Assembly (NCBI GenBank): GCA_045537695.1
Contig: JAZSQB010000050.1
Location: 1-13,671 of the forward strand
Source of the DNA: RGIG2041 sp045537695
GTDB taxonomy: Bacteria > Bacillota > Clostridia > UBA1381 > UMGS1253
Direction of reading: 5' to 3'
DNA length: 13,671 nucleotides
Shown here: positions 1 through 5,779 of the stretch, piece after piece
Layout: each line of letters starts with the position of its first letter
How positions within the stretch are numbered: position 1 is the first letter of the stretch
Notes under the pieces: generated by a model
The model's database searches: none
The model's input: the letters and a program-made list of their open reading frames with translations, nothing else
Told to the model about the DNA's origin: nothing
Program-made: the position numbers and the translations under genes

Positions 1-650
1 CCAATATTTGCGATCTGCTGAAAACTTTTTTGGAGAATGAGGGATATGAGGTCAAGACGGCCGGAGACGGCGTCGAGGGCATCAACTATTTCAAGCTCTA
101 TGAGCCCGACCTGGTGCTGCTTGACATCATGCTTCCGAAGAAGGACGGCTGTCAGGTCTGCCGCGAGATCCGCGAGATGTCGCAGAAGCCCGTGATCATG
201 ATCTCCGCGAAGGGAGACGTTTTCGACAAGGTGCTCGGGCTTGAGCTCGGCGCAGATGACTATATGGTAAAACCGGTTGAAAGCAAAGAGCTGATTGCAC
301 GCATTAAGGCAGTGCTGCGCCGTTACGAATCCGGTAGTTCACCTATTGACAAGGAAATCGTGTATAATAACCTGTCTGTGAACATCTCCAACTACGAGTT
401 GATAATTGAAGGCAAGCAAATTGATATTCCGCCGAAAGAGCTGGAGCTTTTATATTTCCTATGCTCCAGTCCCAATCGCGTGTTCACAAGAGAACAACTC
501 CTCGAAGAAGTCTGGGGCTTCGATTACTTTGGCGACTCCAGAACCGTAGACGTACATGTGAAGCGTTTGCGCGAAAAACTCGAAGGACACGAGAAAAACT
601 GGTCGCTCAAAACCGTATGGGGTGTCGGCTATAAATTCGAGGTGAAATAA
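1..650 (+). CDS. OmpR/PhoB-family response regulator, 5' end cut by the window
   Basis: Cytoplasmic transcription factor of a two-component system, phosphorylated by the kinase encoded just downstream. The reading frame is open from base 3 and reads NICDLLKTFLENEGYEV before an internal TTG at 30. This is typical sequence of the first receiver helix, so the gene starts outside the window and only about ten residues, including the N-terminal acidic pair, are missing. The receiver shows the phospho-acceptor Asp in LVLLDIMLP (codon 123-125), the switch Ser in MISAKGD and the conserved Lys in MVKP. From about base 357 to the end there is a winged-helix DNA-binding domain, with the recognition-helix stretch SRTVDVHVKRLREKL and the terminal wing WGVGYKF. 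An oddity: GC at third codon positions falls from about 86% before base 252 to about 40% after it (see findings). The family is certain; the specific regulon is unknown. Confidence 0.95.
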   Translation, partial: NICDLLKTFLENEGYEVKTAGDGVEGINYFKLYEPDLVLLDIMLPKKDGCQVCREIREMSQKPVIMISAKGDVFDKVLGLELGADDYMVKPVESKELIARIKAVLRRYESGSSPIDKEIVYNNLSVNISNYELIIEGKQIDIPPKELELLYFLCSSPNRVFTREQLLEEVWGFDYFGDSRTVDVHVKRLREKLEGHEKNWSLKTVWGVGYKFEVK

Positions 651-653
651 ACC

Positions 654-2108
654 GTGCGTAAAACCATCTTTACCAAAATGATGCTATCTACTCTAATACT
701 GTTGCTGGTTATGTTTTTGCTCCTCGGCGGCATAATGTTTAGCGTTGTCAGTACATATGCCACCAATGAAAAAGCGGATTTTTTAACGGCAACAGCGCAA
801 AACATGGCAGACTATACCATTGTTTGGAACGAGAAATACCAACAGCACAGCACAACCAAAGCCACCTACAATGCAACTGTGGAATCCATCGCCAGTATTA
901 CGGATACAGAAATCATTGTCGTAAACACAGATAGCCGAATTTTTGCAAGCAGTACATACGCTGCCTCCCTTGCCGGCCGTGTGCCTATGGCATATATGGA
1001 TGAGGCATTAAACGGAAACACAGAAAAATTAGTCGGCACGATGGACGGCATTTTTCCGAATAAAGTTTTAACAATTGCGCATCCGATTAAATACCAAACA
1101 TATGTTATTGGCGTTGTATTCGTAAACAGTTCAGTACCGAGTTTGCAGAGCAACAAAATGGAACTGTTCCGTATGTTCTTTATTTCATGCGCGTTTGTCT
1201 TCATTCTTGCTATCATCCTGATGTATATTCTGTCACAAAAAATGACAAAATCTATAAAGGACATTCGCAACGCTGCGCGTGCACTTGCTGCAGGACATTA
1301 TGAAACACGCGCAAAAATCAAGGGTAACGACGAAATTGCAGAGCTTGGGCGCACCTTTAACTATATGGCAGCCTCCCTCCAGAAACTTGATGATACGCAA
1401 ACCGCCTTCATTGCAAATGTGTCACACGAGTTGCGCACACCGATGACAACGATTGCCGGTTTTACGGAAAACATCTTAAACGGTACGATTCCTCCGGAGC
1501 AGCAGGATAAGTATCTACAAATTGTTTTGGACGAATCCAGACGTTTATCACGCATGGTTACGGATATGCTTGACATTTCCAAACTAAGCTTGGGTCAGTA
1601 TAACATTAGCAAATCCGAATTTAATATTGCTGAAATGCTACGTCTGATCCTGATTCAATACGAGGCGCCGATTGAAGAAAAGCATCTCGATGTTTCCGTG
1701 GATATTCAACAGGATACCATCTCCGTCATTGCCGACAAGGATGCTATCACGCGCGTTATCACAAACCTGATCGATAATGCCATTAAATTTTCCGATCCGG
1801 GCGGCAGACTGCATCTGAGTATCATAACACGTGACAACAAGGCATATGTTGCCGTTTCAAACGAGGGCATCGGCATCGACCCACAGGATATTAACCGTGT
1901 GTTTGACCGTTTCTATAAGACAGACAAATCCAGAAACGACAAAAAAGGTACCGGTTTAGGCTTACATCTTGCACAAAATCTTTTAAACCTGCAAGGCGAA
2001 ACCATTGCCGTAAAGAGCGAAGATCTTTCCGATGCGGACTTTGACGGCAATCCAAATCACCCTGCGCGCAGAACTACATTTGTTTTCTCACTCTCGCTCG
2101 GCAGATAA
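654..2108 (+). CDS. Membrane sensor histidine kinase of the two-component pair
   Basis: Senses an extracytoplasmic signal and phosphorylates the upstream regulator. Start is GTG at 654, 3 nt after the regulator's stop, with a GAGGTG ribosome site inside the end of the regulator gene, so the two are translationally linked. Of 484 residues, TM1 is about 8-34, an extracytoplasmic sensor domain about 35-172 (PAS/Cache-like by size and pattern, not proven), TM2 about 173-195, then HAMP about 196-248. The H-box is VSHELRTP with phospho-acceptor His258. The ATPase domain has the N-box NLIDNAIKF (371-379), G1 NEGIGI (403-408), F-box DRFYKTD (418-424) and G2 GTGLGL (432-437). All catalytic motifs are intact. 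Because htrA follows, a CssS-like role in sensing misfolded secreted protein or envelope stress is plausible, but this is inferred from position only. Confidence 0.95.
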   Translation: MRKTIFTKMMLSTLILLLVMFLLLGGIMFSVVSTYATNEKADFLTATAQNMADYTIVWNEKYQQHSTTKATYNATVESIASITDTEIIVVNTDSRIFASSTYAASLAGRVPMAYMDEALNGNTEKLVGTMDGIFPNKVLTIAHPIKYQTYVIGVVFVNSSVPSLQSNKMELFRMFFISCAFVFILAIILMYILSQKMTKSIKDIRNAARALAAGHYETRAKIKGNDEIAELGRTFNYMAASLQKLDDTQTAFIANVSHELRTPMTTIAGFTENILNGTIPPEQQDKYLQIVLDESRRLSRMVTDMLDISKLSLGQYNISKSEFNIAEMLRLILIQYEAPIEEKHLDVSVDIQQDTISVIADKDAITRVITNLIDNAIKFSDPGGRLHLSIITRDNKAYVAVSNEGIGIDPQDINRVFDRFYKTDKSRNDKKGTGLGLHLAQNLLNLQGETIAVKSEDLSDADFDGNPNHPARRTTFVFSLSLGR

Positions 2109-2153
2109 AACAAGAATTTACATTCTATTCACACTTTGGTAAAAATCATCGTG

Positions 2154-2159
2154 TAGAAT
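2154..2159 (+). promoter_or_regulatory. Possible -10 element (TAGAAT) upstream of htrA
   Basis: The 90-nt gap between the kinase and htrA contains TAGAAT about 40 nt before the htrA start. No good -35 lies at standard spacing; TTCACA at 2128-2133 is 20 bp away, so activator-dependent use would be needed. ATTCTA (2122-2127) is an inverted copy of this hexamer. No terminator separates kinase and htrA, so read-through from the two-component genes is equally possible. Weak call. Confidence 0.25.
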
Positions 2160-2198
2160 AAAGTTACATCAAAATTTATAAAGATAGAGGTATAAAAA

Positions 2199-3623
2199 AT
2201 GGAAAATAATCATATGCCCTTTGGCGAAATCAATCCAAAAAGCAATTCTGCTGAAGAAGAAAAAACAGATACCACGATCGCGGAGGAAATCCCCGCATCA
2301 GCCGCAGAAATGAATAAAACAAGCGATAGCACCCAAAACATTTCTGTTCCCTATGAAATTTTAGATGAATTACCCAAAAAAGAAAACACCTATGAAGAGG
2401 ATGTTTTTTCACGACCGAATTTCTATGATGAAAGCGATATCCCCGAAAAAAAGAAACGCGAGAAAAAGCCGACGAAGCCTTTGTCGATTGCTGTAGCATC
2501 TGCCATCGCCGCTTCCCTGCTGACTGCGCTGCTGTTTACCGGTTTATTCGCCGGTCTGTACTACTATATAGCCCCCGACAATCAGTCTACAATCATCTAC
2601 CGCGACGGCAACGATTTAAGAACAAAAACAGATTTAATGTCCACACTTGGCATCAAACCGGACGGCAAAGAACAGCCGCTCACCGTAACAGAGGTTGCCA
2701 ACCGTATTGGTCCGACAGTGGTGGGTATCTCCGCAGAAGGCGTGGCAAGCACAAATAGCATTTTCGGTATAATGCAGCAGCCTTTTGCCAGCAGTGGTAC
2801 CGGTTTTATCATCAGCACAGATGGTTTTATTGTAACAAACAACCACGTTGTGGAAGGCGCAAGCAAGGTAGTTGTTACTTTAGATAATGACAACGAATAT
2901 AATGCCAAGGTGATCGGCACTGACCCCAGAACAGACCTTGCTGTCCTTAAGATAGAAGAAACCGGTCTTACACCGGCAGTCCTTGGCAATTCCAGTGATG
3001 TACAGGTTGGTGAGCTTGCCGTCGCCATCGGCAACCCGCTTGGGCAGACACTTTCCGGCACCGTAACCGCCGGCATCATCAGCGCAACAAACCGCAAAGT
3101 GACCTTGGATGGTATGGAGTATACACTGCTGCAGATTGACGCCGCAATCAACAGCGGTAATTCCGGAGGACCGCTTGCAAATGCATACGGCGAAATCATC
3201 GGCATCAACAATGCTAAAATTGCATCCAGCGGCGTTGAAGGTCTTGGTTTTGCAATTCCATCCGACATTGCAAAACCGGTAATTGAAGACTTGATTGCAG
3301 TTGGCTATGTGCGTGGCAGACCGCTTATCGGCATTAACGGCAGAAACATCACACAGGAAATGAGCGAATACTACGACTTGCCGATTGGTGTATATGTTGT
3401 TTCCGTAGAGGCATTTTCAGCAGCAGAAAACGCAGGCCTGCGTATAGGCGATGTTATTACAGAATGCAACAGCAAGAAAGTCACAACCGTAGATGAACTC
3501 AACGAAATTCGCGACGAACACAAGTCAGGCGATGAACTGACCTTAACCATCATTCGCAACAAAGAAAAAATAACAATTTCAGTTATTCTTGGCGAAGATC
3601 GCCCAGCGGTTTCTCTAAACTAA
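2199..3623 (+). CDS. htrA: Membrane-anchored HtrA/DegP-type serine protease with one PDZ domain
   Basis: Surface quality-control protease/chaperone of the S1C trypsin-like family that degrades misfolded exported proteins. ATG start with an AGAGG ribosome site 8 nt upstream. Layout of 474 residues: an acidic cytoplasmic tail 1-80, a basic cluster 83-93, a single transmembrane anchor about 95-124, an extracellular protease domain about 160-360 and a PDZ domain about 375-465. The triad is visible: His216 in TNNHVVEG, Asp246 in DPRTDLAVL and Ser322 in INSGNSGGPL. Length and single PDZ match Gram-positive HtrA (YkdA/YvtA type), not the two-PDZ E. coli DegP. The preceding two-component pair suggests it is a regulatory target, as CssRS controls htrA in Bacillus; the window itself shows only adjacency. 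Confidence 0.96.
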   Translation: MENNHMPFGEINPKSNSAEEEKTDTTIAEEIPASAAEMNKTSDSTQNISVPYEILDELPKKENTYEEDVFSRPNFYDESDIPEKKKREKKPTKPLSIAVASAIAASLLTALLFTGLFAGLYYYIAPDNQSTIIYRDGNDLRTKTDLMSTLGIKPDGKEQPLTVTEVANRIGPTVVGISAEGVASTNSIFGIMQQPFASSGTGFIISTDGFIVTNNHVVEGASKVVVTLDNDNEYNAKVIGTDPRTDLAVLKIEETGLTPAVLGNSSDVQVGELAVAIGNPLGQTLSGTVTAGIISATNRKVTLDGMEYTLLQIDAAINSGNSGGPLANAYGEIIGINNAKIASSGVEGLGFAIPSDIAKPVIEDLIAVGYVRGRPLIGINGRNITQEMSEYYDLPIGVYVVSVEAFSAAENAGLRIGDVITECNSKKVTTVDELNEIRDEHKSGDELTLTIIRNKEKITISVILGEDRPAVSLN

Positions 3624-3653
3624 TAGATTGTTAAAAACACACATGCTTAACAG

Positions 3654-3698
3654 TAACTTTCGCTTTATTATCAAAAACAAGGCGAAAGTTATTTTTTT
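3654..3698 (+). terminator. Intrinsic terminator after htrA
   Basis: Perfect 10-bp stem TAACTTTCGC (3654-3663) with GCGAAAGTTA (3682-3691), extendable by three more pairs including one G-T, followed by seven T (3692-3698). It ends the two-component/htrA unit and separates it from uxaC. Confidence 0.9.
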
Positions 3699-3731
3699 GC
3701 AGCTAATTCGTTAGATTCTATATGTCAAATA

Positions 3732-3760
3732 TTGCAGAATTAAACTGAATATGTTAAAAT
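3732..3760 (+). promoter_or_regulatory. Predicted sigma-A promoter for uxaC
   Basis: -35 TTGCAG (3732-3737), 17-bp spacer, -10 TAAAAT (3755-3760) preceded by TG one base upstream (extended -10). It lies right after the htrA terminator and would start transcription near 3767, leaving a leader of about 170 nt before the uxaC start. Confidence 0.7.
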
Positions 3761-3766
3761 ATGCTT

Positions 3767-3937
3767 AGACTTAACTTCTGTTTTTTTGTATACTTAAAGT
3801 ATAGAAAACACTTACTAGGACAAGGGTGGCTTTTTGAATGGCATAATTTATTTTGGCATTTTCACCCGGGTAACCCCTCCGGTAGACGGCAGTTTCTTCG
3901 CTTGCTCCGGACTATAAGATACAGAAAGGATATAATT
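3767..3937 (+). other. uxaC: Long potentially structured 5' leader of uxaC
   Basis: Non-coding stretch between the predicted promoter and the uxaC ribosome site. An in-frame ATG at 3761 would add 59 residues of non-conserved, Trp/His-rich sequence, has no ribosome site and precedes the predicted transcript start, so I treat this region as untranslated. Pairings visible by eye: GGGTG 3824-3828 with CACCC 3863-3867, enclosing AATG 3837-3840 with CATT 3857-3860; and TCCGG 3878-3882 with CCGGA 3907-3911, enclosing GCAG 3889-3892 with TTGC 3902-3905. It is more GC-rich around 3863-3911 than typical intergenic DNA here. I do not recognise a known riboswitch class. Confidence 0.45.
3789..3803. repeat. 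Perfect 15-bp inverted repeat, possible operator for uxaC
   Basis: TATACTTAAAGTATA is a perfect 7-1-7 palindrome located about 20 bp downstream of the predicted uxaC start of transcription. This is a usual place for a repressor operator (hexuronate genes are commonly controlled by GntR- or LacI-type repressors). No repressor gene is in the window. It could also be an early RNA hairpin. Confidence 0.45.
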
Positions 3938-5326
3938 ATGAGAAAATTTATGGATGAAGATTTTTTGCTGTACAATGATACTGCAAAGCATTTATTTCAC
4001 GATGTAGCAAAGAATTTGCCGATTTATGACTATCACTGTCATTTAATTCCGGCAGAAATCTACAACGACCGAAGCTACGAGAATATCACACAGGTATGGC
4101 TCGGCGGTGACCACTACAAGTGGCGTCAGATGCGTATTTGCGGCATTGACGAAGAATTGATTACCGGCAGCGCGCCGGACAGAGAAAAGTTCCGCGCGTA
4201 TGCAAGCATTATGCCGGAAATCATCGGTAACCCACTCTATCACTGGTCGCACATGGAGCTCCAGCGTTTCTTTAACATCTATACGCCACTCTCCCCTGCA
4301 ACCGCTGATGAAATCTACGACAATGTTGCGGAACAGCTCAAAAGCGGCAAGTTCACCGCAAGAAAGCTGATTGAAATGTCGAACGTTTCCCTCATCTGCA
4401 CCACAGACGACCCGATAGATTCGCTCGAATATCACATCAAGTTAAAGGCAGAAGGCTTTGGCACAAAGGTGCTCCCGACCTTCCGCCCGGATAAGGCATT
4501 CAACATTTTAGATGCAGGCTTTGTAAATTACATTAAGTCCCTGCCAGCAGACAACATTGATACCATCGGCAAACTGATGGCTTGTCTGTACGAAAGAATG
4601 GATTTCTTTGCAAGTGTCGGCTGTGTGATCTCCGACCACGCATTTCTCGAAGTACCATATGCGGAAGCAACAGCTGCGGAAGTGGACAAAATCTTAAAGA
4701 AGAGATTAAACGGTGAGGAAATCACCGCACTGGAAGCAGAAAAGTTCACAACCTATGTGTTTATGAAACTCTGTGAAAAATACTATGACCTCGGTTGGGT
4801 TGTACAAATTCACGTTGGCGCACTGCGTAACAATAACAAGCCGATGTTTGAAAAGCTCGGTCCGGATACTGGCTATGACTCCATTGACGATGCTTGCGTC
4901 GCAAGAAAGCTTGCAGCGCTCCTAAGCGCAATGCACGCAAATGGCAAGCTGCCGAAATCCGTGCTCTATACCTTAAAGCCGTCCGATAACTATGTGCTTT
5001 CCACCATGCTCGGCAACTTCGCTGAAAGCGGTGTGCGCGGCAAGGTACAGTTCGGCTCTGCTTGGTGGTTCTATGACCACTATGAAGGTATGAACCGTCA
5101 CTTCAAGGATTTGGCTTCCTTAAGCTCTATCGGCACCTTCATCGGTATGCTCACAGACTCAAGAAGCTTCCTTTCCTATCCGAGACACGAATACTTCAGA
5201 CGAATCATCTGTAACGTAATTGGCGAATGGGTCGAAAGCGGTCAGTACCCGAATGACGATGCGGCGCTTACAAAAATGGTACAAAACATCTGCTTAGACA
5301 ATATTAAGGCATACTTAAACGTATAA
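3938..5326 (+). CDS. uxaC: Glucuronate (uronate) isomerase UxaC
   Basis: Converts D-glucuronate to D-fructuronate and D-galacturonate to D-tagaturonate, the first cytoplasmic step of hexuronate (pectin and glucuronide) breakdown. I place the start at ATG 3938, with AGAAAGGA 7 nt upstream, giving 462 residues, close to the family's usual 465-470. It has the amidohydrolase-fold features of UxaC: the N-terminal metal-ligand motif YDYHCHL (His33, His35), the HVGALRNNN motif mid-protein, FGSAWWFYDH, and the conserved end segments DSRSFLSYPRHEYFRR and GEWVESGQYP. It stands alone here: no uxaA, uxaB, uxuA, kdgK or kdgA neighbour, so the rest of the pathway must be encoded elsewhere. Own promoter upstream; transcription probably ends at the hairpin inside the adjacent IS remnant. 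Confidence 0.96.
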   Translation: MRKFMDEDFLLYNDTAKHLFHDVAKNLPIYDYHCHLIPAEIYNDRSYENITQVWLGGDHYKWRQMRICGIDEELITGSAPDREKFRAYASIMPEIIGNPLYHWSHMELQRFFNIYTPLSPATADEIYDNVAEQLKSGKFTARKLIEMSNVSLICTTDDPIDSLEYHIKLKAEGFGTKVLPTFRPDKAFNILDAGFVNYIKSLPADNIDTIGKLMACLYERMDFFASVGCVISDHAFLEVPYAEATAAEVDKILKKRLNGEEITALEAEKFTTYVFMKLCEKYYDLGWVVQIHVGALRNNNKPMFEKLGPDTGYDSIDDACVARKLAALLSAMHANGKLPKSVLYTLKPSDNYVLSTMLGNFAESGVRGKVQFGSAWWFYDHYEGMNRHFKDLASLSSIGTFIGMLTDSRSFLSYPRHEYFRRIICNVIGEWVESGQYPNDDAALTKMVQNICLDNIKAYLNV

Positions 5327-5402
5327 TAATACAAGCAGCCGTATTGCACCCCAATTTGTACAGACAGCACAAAAAAACTCCTATAGTAACGAATATTAAA
5401 AT

Positions 5403-5670
5403 TTAAGCAATATACTGACTTCGTTTTTCAAGCGGGGTCAGTTTTTTTAATATAAAATTATTTAAATTTCGAAATGGACGTTCTTGGATTTTAGTATGAA
5501 AAAGAAATTTCCATTGCATTGTCATAAGGGTTAATCTTGCTTGATATAAATGGGGTTATGTTGTAAAATTGTGCTGGCTTTCCATTTACTGCGCTATATA
5601 TTTGTAGAATTTTTGTCTTCTGCCTACAGCGCTTGCGCATACACTTTTTCTATCTGCCATTTCTAGGCAT
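5403..5670 (-). pseudogene. IS3-family transposase remnant (rve/DDE domain fragments)
   Basis: On the minus strand an ATG at 5670 with a GGAGG ribosome site 7 nt upstream gives only MPRNGR and then a stop. Further on, a frame reads FYNITPFISSKINPYDNA (the NPYDNA part is 5515-5532), followed after a frame slip by FF.LKSKNVHFEI, and finally LKKLTPLEKRSQYIA and a stop at 5403. These correspond to the standard IS3 OrfB blocks: NITPSMSRKGNPYDNA, ESFF.TLKSE, and the terminal LSPVEYR stretch. The catalytic Glu position after NPYDNA appears altered, frames are broken at least twice, and the region between the last two blocks (about 30 residues) is missing. It cannot encode an active transposase. Confidence 0.75.
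5414..5448 (+). terminator. Intrinsic terminator for uxaC, inside the IS remnant
   Basis: Stem ACTGACTTCG (5414-5423) with CGGGGTCAGT (5433-5442), 10 bp including two G-T pairs, 9-nt loop, then a seven-T run (5442-5448). It lies about 90 nt after the uxaC stop. The same bases on the minus strand encode TPLEKRSQ near the end of the dead transposase, so the terminator is made of transposon sequence. Confidence 0.8.
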
Positions 5671-5676
5671 AAAAAT

Positions 5677-5712
5677 CCTCCTATAGTAGTTTTTTAATTC
5701 CACTATAGGAGG
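5677..5712 (-). repeat. 11-bp inverted repeat (CCTCCTATAGT) that can mask the transposase ribosome site
   Basis: CCTCCTATAGT (5677-5687) pairs perfectly with ACTATAGGAGG (5702-5712) around a 14-nt loop. On the minus-strand RNA the 3' arm contains the GGAGG ribosome site of the remnant transposase start at 5670, so folding would hide it. The 3' arm is followed by ATTTTTA, so it may also act as a terminator for transcripts leaving proS. A further direct copy of CTCCTATAGTA sits exactly 300 bp away at 5378-5388. Confidence 0.65.
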
Positions 5713-5779
5713 TTGGTTTTTCTATTGTTCGTTTTGTCCGGTTGTGTCAATTAGCTCGCTTTGTTCATCCTTTATTTAA

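Larger units (their letters stand above)
5357..5749 (-). mobile_element. Decayed, internally deleted IS3-family element (about 393 bp)
   Basis: The stretch between convergent uxaC and proS carries the wreck of an insertion sequence. Reading inward, the left end is TGTACAGACAGCACAAAA (from 5357) and the right end is TGACACAACCGGACAAAA (from 5749, minus strand); 11 of 18 positions match and both begin with TG, as in IS3-family ends. ATT flanks both sides (5354-5356 and 5750-5752), a possible 3-bp target duplication. CTCCTATAGT occurs near both ends in inverted orientation. Inside are minus-strand fragments of a DDE transposase. An intact IS3 element is about 1.2-1.5 kb, so most of it is lost. 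The family call from protein fragments is good; exact ends are my inference. Confidence 0.65.

Noticed and set aside
2597..3268. 223-residue minus-strand open frame opposite htrA
   Set aside because: Exact antisense of the HtrA protease domain; a codon-usage shadow.
3811..3911. GEMM (c-di-GMP), SRP RNA, tRNA or THF riboswitch in the uxaC leader
   Set aside because: Some short GC-rich stretches looked familiar, but the conserved core bases of these classes are not present; I left it as an unassigned leader.
3761..3937. A 59-residue N-terminal extension of UxaC from ATG 3761
   Set aside because: No ribosome site, sequence unlike UxaC, and the ATG lies before the predicted transcription start; ATG 3938 has a good ribosome site and gives normal length.
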